NCBI GenBank assembly: GCA_017625095.1
Contig: JAGALQ010000020.1
Coordinates: forward strand, 94,297-158,296
DNA length: 64,000 nt
Direction of reading: 5' to 3'
Origin: Clostridia bacterium
GTDB taxonomy: Bacteria > Bacillota > Clostridia > Oscillospirales > Acutalibacteraceae
Shown: positions 1 through 8,873 of the stretch, piece by piece
Numbering within the stretch: position 1 is the first letter of the stretch
How the letters are laid out: each line of letters starts with the position of its first letter
Notes under the pieces: generated by a model
Told to the model about the DNA's origin: nothing
Seen by the model: the letters and a program-made list of their open reading frames with translations, nothing else
Database searches by the model: none
Program-made: the position numbers and the translations under genes

Positions 1-74
1 AAAATGTTGACAATTACTTCGCCACGGAAGAACATTGAATCAACCGTGCAAGCCCATTTTCCGAGACCTATCAT
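1..74 (-). CDS. Hypothetical protein, 5' end only (cut by window edge)
   Basis: Leftward reading frame that starts with ATG at 74-72 and runs off the left edge, giving 24 residues beginning MIGLGKWACT. It is supported by a GGAGG-type ribosome binding site just upstream on the minus strand (positions 80-86) and by a well-formed promoter at 117-145. The visible peptide has no signal sequence or motif I recognise, so no function is assigned. It is transcribed divergently from the sugar-nucleotide dehydratase gene at 284. Confidence 0.6.
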   Translation of the reverse strand, partial: MIGLGKWACTVDSMFFRGEVIVNI

Positions 75-116
75 AACAAAACCTCCATTATCATTTGAAA
101 ATTTATCTGTGTAAAA

Positions 117-145
117 ATAATAGCAATTCCGTATGTGTTTGTCAA
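117..145 (-). promoter_or_regulatory. Promoter of the leftward edge gene
   Basis: On the minus strand, a perfect -35 TTGACA (140-145) and a -10 TATTAT (117-122) are separated by exactly 17 bp. They lie about 45 bp upstream of the ATG at 74. This is a classic housekeeping sigma-factor promoter, arranged back to back with the rightward promoter at 202-230. Confidence 0.75.
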
Positions 146-201
146 CCACTGCACTCCGCCCGCAATTAACGGTAATCGTGTTTTTTGTAATATTATTGAT
201 G

Positions 202-230
202 TTGACAACCATTAACTTAAGCTATATACT
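202..230 (+). promoter_or_regulatory. Promoter of the 284-8828 gene run
   Basis: A perfect -35 TTGACA (202-207) is followed after 17 bp by TATACT (225-230). A second -10-like TATAAT lies at 230-235 but with a 22-bp spacing. It precedes the TTG start at 284 and is the only strong promoter seen before the terminator at 8835-8870. It may therefore drive the whole glycan-related run. Confidence 0.7.
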
Positions 231-283
231 ATAATAGCATTATAATAAGTATTTCTAAATTTAAAGAGAAAGGTGGAAAAGTT

Positions 284-2200
284 TTGAATAATTCGTTCCT
301 ATCAGATACATCACGTGGTGAAATATCTTCTTTTCTCGCTATAGCTATACGAAAAATCGGTGTCGCATTCCTTGACGCACTGGCAGTAAACTTTGCGTTT
401 GTCTTCTCATCTTTTCTCCTCAACAATATGCGCGCGCTCTCACCCGAGCACATAAACACGCTGATAGGCCGCTCAGTTTACACAACCATAATCTTTATCC
501 TTGTATACTTTTTCTTCGGTCTTTACAACAGCCTTTGGGAGTATGCCGGTCTTCACGAAATGATGCGTTGCGCCGTAGCAGGCGTAATAGCTACCCTGTT
601 GAACATTGGAGCTGACGAAATCTGTGCCCGCCTTCTCCTCTTCCATGTGGATTTATTCCGTGTTGAACGACTGAATATCAGCGTATACTTCTCCGCAATG
701 CTTCTCATAATCGCCCTGAGCGGCGGCGTACGTCTGATTTACCGCGCAATAAGGCGCACAAAAAAAGCTCATTCGGCAGGTGCACGCAGAGGTGGCGGTA
801 AGCGCGTTATGATTATCGGCGCAGGCGATATGGGACTTACAATACTTAAAGAACTTGAAACAACGGCATTCTCAATCTGCAAACCCGTTGTTTTTGTTGA
901 CGATAACAAGCTCAAATTGGGCAGACGTGTTGAAGGTGTCCCCATCAAAGGCGGCTGTGAAAAGATTCCTGAGCTTGCACAAAAATACAAAGTTGATGAA
1001 ATAATTTACGCAATCCCCTCAGCAACACCTCAGCGCAGAAGTGAAATCCTCAAGCTCGCAATACAGACGGGCTGTTCCATGAAAACCTCACTTTCGCTTC
1101 AGGAAATAACGGAAAAAAATGTTTCCGAACCCACAATCCGCAACGTTGAAATCACAGACCTTCTTGCAAGGCCTGAAGTTTCACTCAACACGGATATATG
1201 CTCATATCTCAAAGACCAGACAATTGTCGTCACGGGCGGAGGCGGTTCAATCGGCTCCGAAATCTGCACCCAGGTTGCACGTTACAAGCCTGCAAAGGTT
1301 GTTATATTTGACAATTACGAAAACAACGCATTCATTCTCAAAAACAAACTTGACCGCAAGTATCAGGGCAAGGTTCAGTTCTTCATACGTATCGGCTCCG
1401 TCCAGGATCCGGAAAGACTTGACGAGGTTCTTTACGAATTCAAGCCCTCCGTTATATTCCACGCAGCCGCTCACAAGCACGTTCCGCTGATGGAGGAAAG
1501 TCCCTGCGAGGCTGTCAAAAACAACATATTCGGTACATACAACACAGCAAAGGCAGCTGTTGACCACAACGTCAGCAAGTTTGTCATTCTCTCAACAGAT
1601 AAAGCTGTCAATCCGACAAATGTTATGGGTGCAACAAAGCGTGTAACCGAACTGATCATCCAGTATTTTGAGCGTATGAATACCGGCACACATTTTGCCG
1701 CTGTGCGTTTCGGTAACGTCCTCGGCTCCAACGGCAGCGTTATTCCGATTTTTAAGGAGCAGATTGCTGCAGGCGGTCCCGTTACCATCACACATAAGAA
1801 TATCACACGCTACTTTATGACCATTCCCGAGGCTGCACAGCTTGTCGTTCAGGCAGGCGGCATTGCCAATGGCGGCGAAATTTTCGTGCTCGATATGGGC
1901 GAACCGGTCAGCATCACTTCACTCGCAGAAAAGCTTATCACCCTTTCGGGTTACAAGCCGTATGAAGATATCAAAATTGAATTCACGGGCCTGCGTCCCG
2001 GTGAAAAGCTCTACGAAGAGCTGACCCTTGCAGAGGAAGAGAGCGAAATGCAGCTCACCGCAAACGATAAGATTTTTGTTCTTCCTCCCGTAGACTTCAG
2101 CAGCGAAAAGCTTGAAGAAGGCCTTGAAAAGCTCAAAAACGCAAACAGACACAATGTACGCGACCTTCTGCTTCAGCTTGTTCCCAATTTCAAAAACTGA
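284..2200 (+). CDS. Membrane nucleoside-diphosphate-sugar 4,6-dehydratase/epimerase (CapD/PglF/WbpM family)
   Basis: 638 aa, the usual length for long-form CapD-like enzymes. Four hydrophobic N-terminal segments (about residues 20-150) are followed by a Rossmann-like CoA/nucleotide-binding region with VMIIGAGDMG near residue 175. The catalytic SDR domain follows, with the dinucleotide motif TGGGGSIGSE near residue 315. The region around 436-452 (STDKAV...MGATK) carries the Ser/Thr-Asp-Lys and Met-x-x-x-Lys features of inverting 4,6-dehydratases that act on UDP-N-acetylglucosamine-like substrates. The start is TTG, chosen because AGGTGG lies seven bases upstream. The family supplies activated deoxy-amino sugars for capsule, O-glycan or protein glycosylation. 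Its position at the head of a run with a polyprenyl-phosphate glycosyltransferase fits surface-glycan synthesis. The exact sugar is unknown. Confidence 0.9.
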   Translation: MNNSFLSDTSRGEISSFLAIAIRKIGVAFLDALAVNFAFVFSSFLLNNMRALSPEHINTLIGRSVYTTIIFILVYFFFGLYNSLWEYAGLHEMMRCAVAGVIATLLNIGADEICARLLLFHVDLFRVERLNISVYFSAMLLIIALSGGVRLIYRAIRRTKKAHSAGARRGGGKRVMIIGAGDMGLTILKELETTAFSICKPVVFVDDNKLKLGRRVEGVPIKGGCEKIPELAQKYKVDEIIYAIPSATPQRRSEILKLAIQTGCSMKTSLSLQEITEKNVSEPTIRNVEITDLLARPEVSLNTDICSYLKDQTIVVTGGGGSIGSEICTQVARYKPAKVVIFDNYENNAFILKNKLDRKYQGKVQFFIRIGSVQDPERLDEVLYEFKPSVIFHAAAHKHVPLMEESPCEAVKNNIFGTYNTAKAAVDHNVSKFVILSTDKAVNPTNVMGATKRVTELIIQYFERMNTGTHFAAVRFGNVLGSNGSVIPIFKEQIAAGGPVTITHKNITRYFMTIPEAAQLVVQAGGIANGGEIFVLDMGEPVSITSLAEKLITLSGYKPYEDIKIEFTGLRPGEKLYEELTLAEEESEMQLTANDKIFVLPPVDFSSEKLEEGLEKLKNANRHNVRDLLLQLVPNFKN

Positions 2201-2230
2201 CAAATTTTTCGCACCTCAGGAGGGTAAACT

Positions 2231-3133
2231 ATGATTTACAAAGAATGGATGAAATACATCAAAGATGACGTAAAGCTCACCGAGGTTGTTATGCCCGGCA
2301 CACACAACGCCGGCAGCTACGGTATGACTGCGCTCGGCTGCTGTCAGGACGGCACGTTTTATTCGCAGTTCGCTCACGGCGTGCGCCATTTCTGCATCCG
2401 CTACTGCGGCGATAAAAAGAAGGGCATTGTGCTCAGCCACGGTCTTGCAAAGGGCGCTCCGCTTGCAGAAGGATTTGAAAGCATGAGAAGAATGATTGAC
2501 GAAAACGAGAGCGAGTTTTTCATCTTCGATATGCGTGAATACTACAACCAGAAAATCGGACCCTTCAGCTTCTCATACCCTGTTGACGATGCTGAAGTAG
2601 TCAAGCTTATTGAAGAATATCTCGCCCCTGAAAAATATGCATACACCGATTTTGAACACGTAAGCGACATCACCTTCGGCGACATCCGTAAATCCGGCAA
2701 GCGTTACCTCATCATTAATTACCGCAACGCTTATCAGCCGTGGTGCCGCGAGGTCGAGCATATTCTGCCGTGGAGTGCCGAGCTTCACGCCAAAAAGCCT
2801 GAGGTATTTGCATCAGAAGTGCTTATGCATTTCAACAACGAGCAGACAAACGGAATTTACTGGTTCCAGACTCAGCTCACACCGGCACTCGATGCAAAGG
2901 GTGGTCTCAGAACACCGAGAGCACTTGAGAAAGCGCTTCTCCCCTACTATCAGAGCATTATCGACGCAATTGCATCAAACAAATTTTACCTCGACAGTGC
3001 AAACGTTATCTCGGGTGACTTTATGACGTGGAATTATTCAAAATGCCGCGAAATCATAAAACTCAACCTGCTTAAAGACACCGTAAAGGAAGAATACCGC
3101 GAAAAATTCGAAAAGGAACTGAATAAAAAATGA
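2231..3133 (+). CDS. PI-PLC X-domain-like phosphodiesterase (TIM-barrel)
   Basis: 300 aa. The N-terminal third matches the phosphatidylinositol-specific phospholipase C X-domain pattern: a PGTHNAGSYG block (about residue 25, containing the first catalytic-type His), then HGVRHFCIR and VLSHGL (second His region), and acidic strands FFIFDMREYY. These blocks line the active site of bacterial PI-PLC-like enzymes that cleave inositol-phosphate esters by a cyclic intermediate. There is no signal peptide, so unlike secreted PI-PLC toxins this protein should be cytosolic. It has a strong AGGAGGG ribosome binding site and overlaps the PfkB-kinase gene by four bases (ATGA), implying translational coupling. 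The substrate is not known; inositol-containing lipids or other phosphodiesters are possibilities. Confidence 0.7.
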   Translation: MIYKEWMKYIKDDVKLTEVVMPGTHNAGSYGMTALGCCQDGTFYSQFAHGVRHFCIRYCGDKKKGIVLSHGLAKGAPLAEGFESMRRMIDENESEFFIFDMREYYNQKIGPFSFSYPVDDAEVVKLIEEYLAPEKYAYTDFEHVSDITFGDIRKSGKRYLIINYRNAYQPWCREVEHILPWSAELHAKKPEVFASEVLMHFNNEQTNGIYWFQTQLTPALDAKGGLRTPRALEKALLPYYQSIIDAIASNKFYLDSANVISGDFMTWNYSKCREIIKLNLLKDTVKEEYREKFEKELNKK

Positions 3134-4020
3134 GTTACAGATCAATCATAATCGGACACATCACAAACGACATCAACACCGACTGTGAAGGCAACACCGA
3201 GGAAATGGCAGGCGGCGCAATACTTTACTGCACTGCTGCCGCAACCGCACTCGGTCACGAGGTTGCCGCCGTAACAAAGCTCCCTGTTACAGAAAGAGCA
3301 AGGGTGCTTGAACTCAATATCGAGCCTGACAACATCTTCTGCACAGAAGGTGAAGCAGCCTGCGATATGGTCAACACCTATCTCACACCAGATAAAGAGC
3401 GCCGCAACAGCGTTTGCGAGAGCGCAGGCACACCGTTCACCGCAGAGGATATTCCCGACGAAGAAACAGACGTTATCCATTTTGCAGGCCTTGTATACGG
3501 CGATTTTGACAGCGATATGATAATTGCCGCTTCCGAGCAGGCTGCAGTTGCCGTTGACCTTCAGGGCTTCCTTCGCCACGTCAAGGATGACGGCACAATG
3601 GAGCTGAGAGACTGGGAGGAAAAAGAGGATATCATCCCATATATCACCTACCTCAAAGCCGATGCCGCAGAGGCTGAAATCCTCACAGGCACATCCGACA
3701 GACGTGAAGCTGCAAAAATTATGTATGAGTGGGGCGCAGACGAAATTGTAATCACCCACAACACAGAAGTGCTCGTCTTCGACGGCGATGATTTTTACAC
3801 CTGCCCCATCCGTTCACGCAACTTAAGCGGCAGAACAGGCAGAGGCGACACAACTTTTGCTTCTTACGTGTGCGAAAGACAGGATTTTGAAATTGACGAA
3901 GCTCTTCTTCTTGCAACGGCAACTGTTTCACTCAAAATGGAAACACCCGGCCCCTTCAACGGCACAAGAGAAGACGTAAAGGACTATATCAACGAGTTTT
4001 ACCGTGACTGCATCGACTGA
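3130..4020 (+). CDS. PfkB/ribokinase-family carbohydrate kinase
   Basis: 296 aa, normal for the PfkB family. The N-terminal region has the glycine-rich GGAILYCTAAATALG block, corresponding to the substrate-binding GG element of ribokinases. The C-terminal signature SGRTGRGDTTFASYV holds the anion-hole glycines and the catalytic aspartate (GRGD). KADAAEAEILTG in the middle is the usual ribokinase K-x-x-x-x-E element. The family phosphorylates sugars, nucleosides or inositol-type polyols with ATP in the cytosol. The gene overlaps the upstream PI-PLC-like gene by ATGA and is followed 18 bp later by an oxidoreductase of the Gfo/Idh/MocA family that often acts on inositols and sugars. An inositol-like substrate is conceivable but not shown. 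Confidence 0.8.
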   Translation: MSYRSIIIGHITNDINTDCEGNTEEMAGGAILYCTAAATALGHEVAAVTKLPVTERARVLELNIEPDNIFCTEGEAACDMVNTYLTPDKERRNSVCESAGTPFTAEDIPDEETDVIHFAGLVYGDFDSDMIIAASEQAAVAVDLQGFLRHVKDDGTMELRDWEEKEDIIPYITYLKADAAEAEILTGTSDRREAAKIMYEWGADEIVITHNTEVLVFDGDDFYTCPIRSRNLSGRTGRGDTTFASYVCERQDFEIDEALLLATATVSLKMETPGPFNGTREDVKDYINEFYRDCID

Positions 4021-4038
4021 ATAAAGGACTGAAAAGAA

Positions 4039-5022
4039 ATGAAATATGCTGTTATCGGCACAAGCTGGATAACCGAAGAATTTATAATGGGTGCTTCGCT
4101 TGTCGAAGGGCTTGAGCTTTTCGGAGTATGCTCACGCAGCTATTCCAAGGGCAAGGCACTTGCCGAAAAATTCGGCGCACCCCGTGTTTTTATCGACCTG
4201 CACGACCTTGCACGCTGTGCAGACGTTGAGGCGGTATATGTTGCCAGCCCCAACTCACTGCACTATGAGCAGTGCAAGCTGCTGCTTGAGGCGGAAAAGC
4301 ACGTAATATGCGAAAAGCCGATTACGGTCACACCTGCCGAGTTGAAAGAGCTTCAGACACTTGCCGAAGAAAAGGGCAAGGTTTATATGGAAGCGATAAT
4401 GTATATGCACAGCCCCGTAAGACCTAAGCTGAAAGCTTCGCTTCAGGCTCTGGGCAACATCACGGCGGCGCACTTTGATTTTTCACAGCTTTCGTCCAAA
4501 TATCCCGCATACAAAAACGGTGAAAACCCGAACATCTTTAATCCCAAATTTGCAACGGGGTGCCTGATGGACCTGGGCATTTACTGCATCTACCCCGCAC
4601 TCGACCTTTTCGGTGCACCGAAAAACGTTATCAGCACCGCAAGGTTTCTTGAAAGCGGAGCTGACAGCGGCGGCACAACCGTTTTTGAATACGACAATAT
4701 GCTGCTGACAATGACCTGGTCAAAGGTCGCGCAGGATTTCTGCGGCAGTGAAATTCTCGGCGATGAAGGCACGGTCACAATCGGCTCTATATCCCAGCTC
4801 AACCACATCTCATTCTGCCGCAAAGGCAGCGACCCGATGGAGGTTGTAGGTGAAACGGAAAAGCACGTGATTATGTCGCACGAGGCCAAGGCTTTCTACG
4901 ACTTTGCAACCGACCCCGAAGCCAATGCCGAAAGATACAAAGAATCAAGCCGTATGGCACTTGCGGTAAGCACTGTGATGGAACAGATAAGAAAACAGAC
5001 AGGAATTAAATTTGACATATAA
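4039..5022 (+). CDS. Gfo/Idh/MocA-family NAD(P)-dependent oxidoreductase
   Basis: 327 aa, typical for the family. The N-terminal Rossmann fold starts at residue 1 (KYAVIGTSWIT), with the usual glycine pattern partly replaced: the second glycine position holds Ser. The hallmark CEKPIT motif near residue 93 carries the catalytic-type lysine. The C-terminal domain contains DLGIYCIYPAL, matching the DxGxH/Y-containing sheet that forms the substrate site. Members oxidise or reduce hydroxyls of sugars, inositols and nucleotide sugars. The ribosome binding site AAAGGA lies just upstream of ATG. It sits between a carbohydrate kinase and a glycosyltransferase in the same run, so a role in making or recycling a glycan precursor is likely. 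The substrate is unassigned. Confidence 0.85.
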   Translation: MKYAVIGTSWITEEFIMGASLVEGLELFGVCSRSYSKGKALAEKFGAPRVFIDLHDLARCADVEAVYVASPNSLHYEQCKLLLEAEKHVICEKPITVTPAELKELQTLAEEKGKVYMEAIMYMHSPVRPKLKASLQALGNITAAHFDFSQLSSKYPAYKNGENPNIFNPKFATGCLMDLGIYCIYPALDLFGAPKNVISTARFLESGADSGGTTVFEYDNMLLTMTWSKVAQDFCGSEILGDEGTVTIGSISQLNHISFCRKGSDPMEVVGETEKHVIMSHEAKAFYDFATDPEANAERYKESSRMALAVSTVMEQIRKQTGIKFDI

Positions 5023-5042
5023 ATCAAAGGACAGTGAGTAAA

Positions 5043-5987
5043 ATGAAATTATCCCTTGTTGTACCGTGTTACAACGAAGAACAGAACGTCGCTCTTTTCT
5101 ACAGGGCGGCAACAAACGTGTTTGATGCCGAGGGCTACGATTACGAGCTTGTTTTTGTAAACGACGGCTCGGCAGACAACACGCTCGGTGAGCTCAAAAA
5201 GCTCCACGCCGAATCGGAGCATAATATCCGCATTATCAGCTTCTCACGCAATTTCGGCAAAGAGGCTGCAATGTATGCAGGCATTGAGCACGCAAAGGGC
5301 GAGCTTGTGTGCCTGATTGATGCTGACCTTCAGCAGCGACCCGAAGTTGTTGCATATATGGTAAAAAGGCTTGATGAGGTGCCCGAGCTTGACTGTGTTG
5401 CGGCATACCAGCACGAGCGTCGCGAAAGCGGCACACTCTCATTCTTCAAAAAGAGTTTCTACAACCTTATCAACTCCGTATCTGACACAAAATTTGTGCA
5501 GGGCGCAAGCGATTTCCGCACGTTCCGCAGAAGCGTTGCCGAATCGGTGCTTTCAATGGGCGAATATCACCGTTTCTCAAAAGGCATACTCTCCTGGGTC
5601 GGCTTCAATACAGAGTACATCCCCTACGATGTTCAGGACCGTGTAGCCGGCGAAAGCAAATGGTCTTTCAAAAAGCTGTTCAAGTATGCCATCGACGGCA
5701 TAATCGCATTCTCAACCGCACCGCTTGCTATTCCGCTTGTGCTCGGCATTGCGCTGTGCGCATTTTCGGTTATATATCTTCTTGCGACTCTTTTCTGGTG
5801 CGCTGTCAGCTACTACACCACCTTCACAATCGGTCTGCTGCTTGTTTTCCTTGTTATGTTAATCGGCGGACTTCAGCTGCTCGGAATCGGAATTGTCGGC
5901 AAATACATTGCAAAGATATATGAGCAGAGCAAAAACAGACCGATATACATTGCAAAAGAAATTATTGAACCGAAAAATGAAGAATAA
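5043..5987 (+). CDS. GtrB/DPM1-like family 2 glycosyltransferase (polyprenyl-phosphate)
   Basis: About 314 aa. The GT-A nucleotide-binding domain begins immediately (KLSLVVPCYNEE), with FVNDGSADNT and the metal-binding DADLQ motif near residue 95. QGASDFRTFRR and GESKWSFKKL match the conserved C-terminal parts of bactoprenol/dolichol-phosphate glycosyltransferases. Two hydrophobic helices follow (about residues 225-290), as in GtrB, anchoring the catalytic domain on the cytoplasmic face. The family moves a sugar from a UDP or GDP donor to polyprenyl phosphate. ATG at 5043 was preferred over the in-frame GTG at 5034 because AAAGG (5026-5030) is too close to the GTG. The end overlaps the next gene by 11 bp. 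Confidence 0.88.
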   Translation: MKLSLVVPCYNEEQNVALFYRAATNVFDAEGYDYELVFVNDGSADNTLGELKKLHAESEHNIRIISFSRNFGKEAAMYAGIEHAKGELVCLIDADLQQRPEVVAYMVKRLDEVPELDCVAAYQHERRESGTLSFFKKSFYNLINSVSDTKFVQGASDFRTFRRSVAESVLSMGEYHRFSKGILSWVGFNTEYIPYDVQDRVAGESKWSFKKLFKYAIDGIIAFSTAPLAIPLVLGIALCAFSVIYLLATLFWCAVSYYTTFTIGLLLVFLVMLIGGLQLLGIGIVGKYIAKIYEQSKNRPIYIAKEIIEPKNEE

Positions 5988-6876
5988 ATACGATCAGATT
6001 ATTTCCGCTGCGCTGTCAGATCACGGCGCACAGTGGCAAAGCATCTGTGTTGACGGCATCACTTACACCGTGTTTGCCCTGCCCTACACTCAGCTTGAGC
6101 TGCCGCCCGAGGGCTATGCCTTTGTCGACAGCTATTATGTGGCATCAAACAAGGCTTACTTTCTACGCAAAAAGCTGTGCAACGAGCTGACTCAGGCAGG
6201 TTTTGAAACAGCTGAATGCACCTTACCTTACAAGAATATCGCCTATTATTCGGGGCTTGGTGTTTCACTTAAAAGCACGCTGATTGCAAACGAAACCTTC
6301 GGCACGCGCATGGCGCTCGAAATTGTCGGCGTCAGCGGTGTTTTTGCGAGAGAAGTAAGTTTGTCCGAGGTTATAAAAAAGCCCGATATAAGCGAAATTT
6401 GCCGACACTGCGGCATATGCGAAAAGCTCTGCCCCAATGCCTGTATAAGCGACGGCGCTTTTATAAGAGAAAGGTGTATAAGAAGCTTTCAGGAGGCATC
6501 GGACTTTCCCGACGAGGCAAGCGCACAGAGCATCGGCACACAGCTGTGGGGCTGTGACATCTGCCAGCGCCACTGCCCGTTCAACAAACATCTGACAGCA
6601 AGAGAAATGACCGCTGAAGAAAAAGAACTTTTCAGCTTTGACAATCTTTTTTCTGCTTTTTCATCGGGCAAAAAGGGGTGTGAACCCTACAGAGATATTC
6701 TGGGCGGCAACTATCTGCGCCCCGCAAAACTGACAGCACTTACACTCAACGTAATTGCAAACAGCTCAAATCCCGAAAAGTACATAAAATATGCCGAGGC
6801 ATCAGCTCAGCACAACGACATCAGAGTGCAAAACGCTGCCCACAGGCTGCTCAATATAATAAACAAACGGAGTTGA
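5977..6876 (+). CDS. QueG-like double [4Fe-4S] protein (epoxyqueuosine reductase family)
   Basis: 299 aa, somewhat shorter than classical QueG. The N-terminal half (KNIAYYSGLG...FGTRMALEIVG) resembles the cobalamin-binding region of epoxyqueuosine reductase. Two ferredoxin-like cysteine clusters follow: CRHCGICEKLCPNAC plus a later Cys (about residues 148-170), and WGCDICQRHCPFN (about 195-207). Both follow the QueG patterns for two [4Fe-4S] centres. The C-terminus has HEAT-like helices (TALTLNVIANS...IRVQNAAHRLL). QueG carries out the last step of queuosine synthesis in tRNA; other family members are reductases of unknown target. The start ATG at 5977 lies inside the end of the glycosyltransferase gene, showing tight coupling. 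No other queuosine gene is nearby, so the tRNA role is uncertain. Confidence 0.75.
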   Translation: MKNKYDQIISAALSDHGAQWQSICVDGITYTVFALPYTQLELPPEGYAFVDSYYVASNKAYFLRKKLCNELTQAGFETAECTLPYKNIAYYSGLGVSLKSTLIANETFGTRMALEIVGVSGVFAREVSLSEVIKKPDISEICRHCGICEKLCPNACISDGAFIRERCIRSFQEASDFPDEASAQSIGTQLWGCDICQRHCPFNKHLTAREMTAEEKELFSFDNLFSAFSSGKKGCEPYRDILGGNYLRPAKLTALTLNVIANSSNPEKYIKYAEASAQHNDIRVQNAAHRLLNIINKRS

Positions 6877-6884
6877 CAGAGCTT

Positions 6885-8828
6885 ATGAAAAAAAGAGTTT
6901 TAAGCATTGTACTGTGTCTGATAATGATCTTCGGCGCAACAGCTTTGCCCGTATCCTCAGCAGAAACTGCAGGTGCTGAATATACTGCGTTACCTGAACT
7001 TAAACCTACACAGACCCAAATCCGCACACGCAAGCAGGTTGACGGACTCAGACTTTATGTTGACGAGGAAAACCCGCTGTTTATGATAAGAAACTGTCCG
7101 ATATGGGGCGGACCGCAAACAGGCGAAGCCTTTGCAGAATACGCAATCAAGACTTACTATGCACTGCCCGAAGATTTAAGAAATTTTGCAGTAATTTACA
7201 TAGACGAGGGCACAACCGATATGACCCCTGCAAGACAGCTCGAATTCTGGGACGAGCTGCTCACCGTAACTGACGCTGCAGGCGTGCCGATTGTCTGTCA
7301 GTCGGAATGCTTCTGCACCAACAAAACACGTGACCCCTTCACTCAGGAGGAGCTTTCAGCCGTATTCAAGGAGCATCCCTCACTTATGGGCTTTGTTCAG
7401 GTTGAGCTTTCAACAAATGGTGTCACAAATGAAAAGCTCGCCTACGATGAGGTTACCGATGACCAGGGCGTTAACAAAAACATTCTCAGGCGTATGAAAT
7501 CCTGCATAAAAGCCTGCGCCGAAAACGGAGGCCTTTTCATCTGGCAGGATATGGAATACATCTATCACAAAAAAGCCAACTACGTAAACCAGATTCTCAA
7601 GGACAGAGAGCTTTATGACCTGCTCAAGGCAAACACCGAAAACATAGTTATTATGGACAAGCACAACGGTCACGGCAGACACTTTGCAAGCCAGTCAAAC
7701 ATTCTCGGCTGCTGGCTTGACGATGTTTGCGGCAACTGGGGTGTAAACCTTGAAAATTTCCTATGGTATGAAGAGGGCTTCATCGATTACGATGACCCGG
7801 GTGTTGCACCTAACGAGCCTCATCCCTTTGTCACCGCAAAATATCCGCCCGCACTTTTCGGCATTGATATGATTGCCGACCTTGTCGGCGGTGCAACTGT
7901 TTATGCGATCGAGGGTACTCTGAGCAGAGGCGGTCTTTATCACTTTGTAAACGGCGAGGTAATCCTCACCCCCACCTTCTATGAGGTGCTTTACCCGATA
8001 TATCAGCTCATTCTGGGCGGCGCCGTGCCCGACAAGGATGAGGTAAAGTCAAACATCAAGGTAGCATACAAAATGTCCAACCCGAGAGCGTATGCACTCA
8101 GCGGTAACGATGCGCATATTCTGCAGGGACTTTACTGCGATACGTTCACATTCTTCCAGGAGAAATTTGAAAACATCTACTTTGACTGCACAAAAACCTG
8201 GGTACCCTCAACGGCAAGGTATTACATTGTGCCCATTCTGCCGATTTATTCCGATGCACAGCAGGTTTTGCCCGACAGCAAAATCCTCAACGACTGGTCT
8301 TACTTCTTCAATCTTCTGTTTATAAACCCGATTAAGACGAAATTCTTCAACAGCTACTACGAAGAAAAATACGAGGGCAACGGCGTGCTGTTTGATATTA
8401 ACGATCTTGTCTACGTATTCAACAGCAACGAAAACAAGACAATTGACAGCGAGCAGAGCGTCAGCTACAATCTCAACAGCGGCAAAAAACTCAGCACAAC
8501 CTTTGTTGCCCACACTTATGCGGTATTCAACGAGGATGACGGAAAGATCGACATTGACCTTTGCAACCTCAGACTTGATGCAGATGATATCTGCAATTTC
8601 CGCGAGGATGAAAACCAGTTTATGATCTCCTATGCACAGGGCGGCAAGCGTAATAACCCCAGAGATTTCAGAGAATCCGTAATTGAGATTTCGGGCTTTG
8701 AAACCGAGCCGACGGTAACAGCCGCAGGCGCTAACGGCGCAAAGATGAAAACCGTATGGAATGAAGGCACAAAAACGCTTACCGTTTCTGTCATCTCAAA
8801 CGGCGAAACAAGAATCACGGTAGAATAA
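6885..8828 (+). CDS. Secreted GH98-like glycoside hydrolase
   Basis: 647 aa. A clear signal peptide (KKRVLSIVLCLIMIF..., residues 1-25, with cleavage probable after VSSA) shows export. The mature part has family-98-like features: an opening block in which the enzyme faces a 'decree/witness' barrel (LPEDLRNFAVIYIDEG), FIWQDMEYIYHKK, HNGHGRHFASQSNILGCWLDD, and GGATVYAIEGTLSRGG...PTFYEVLYPIYQLI. The resemblance to the GH98 endo-beta-galactosidase catalytic domain is moderate and from memory; acidic residues in IDEG, ECFC, DME and EGT are candidate catalytic residues. The C-terminal 150 residues look like a beta-sandwich. ATG at 6885 was chosen because the upstream TTG at 6873 overlaps the preceding stop and leaves no room for its ribosome binding site. 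It is the last gene before the strong terminator. Confidence 0.55.
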   Translation: MKKRVLSIVLCLIMIFGATALPVSSAETAGAEYTALPELKPTQTQIRTRKQVDGLRLYVDEENPLFMIRNCPIWGGPQTGEAFAEYAIKTYYALPEDLRNFAVIYIDEGTTDMTPARQLEFWDELLTVTDAAGVPIVCQSECFCTNKTRDPFTQEELSAVFKEHPSLMGFVQVELSTNGVTNEKLAYDEVTDDQGVNKNILRRMKSCIKACAENGGLFIWQDMEYIYHKKANYVNQILKDRELYDLLKANTENIVIMDKHNGHGRHFASQSNILGCWLDDVCGNWGVNLENFLWYEEGFIDYDDPGVAPNEPHPFVTAKYPPALFGIDMIADLVGGATVYAIEGTLSRGGLYHFVNGEVILTPTFYEVLYPIYQLILGGAVPDKDEVKSNIKVAYKMSNPRAYALSGNDAHILQGLYCDTFTFFQEKFENIYFDCTKTWVPSTARYYIVPILPIYSDAQQVLPDSKILNDWSYFFNLLFINPIKTKFFNSYYEEKYEGNGVLFDINDLVYVFNSNENKTIDSEQSVSYNLNSGKKLSTTFVAHTYAVFNEDDGKIDIDLCNLRLDADDICNFREDENQFMISYAQGGKRNNPRDFRESVIEISGFETEPTVTAAGANGAKMKTVWNEGTKTLTVSVISNGETRITVE

Positions 8829-8834
8829 AAAAAG

Positions 8835-8870
8835 AAAAGCAGCTGAACAAGTTTTTTCAGCTGCTTTTTT
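8835..8870. terminator. Bidirectional intrinsic terminator
   Basis: The arms AAAAGCAGCTGAA and TTTTCAGCTGCTTTT form a 13-bp stem around a short loop, with an A-run on the left and a T-run on the right. It can end the rightward glycan run and, read on the minus strand, the rimP...ribF operon. Confidence 0.85.
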
Positions 8871-8873
8871 ATT

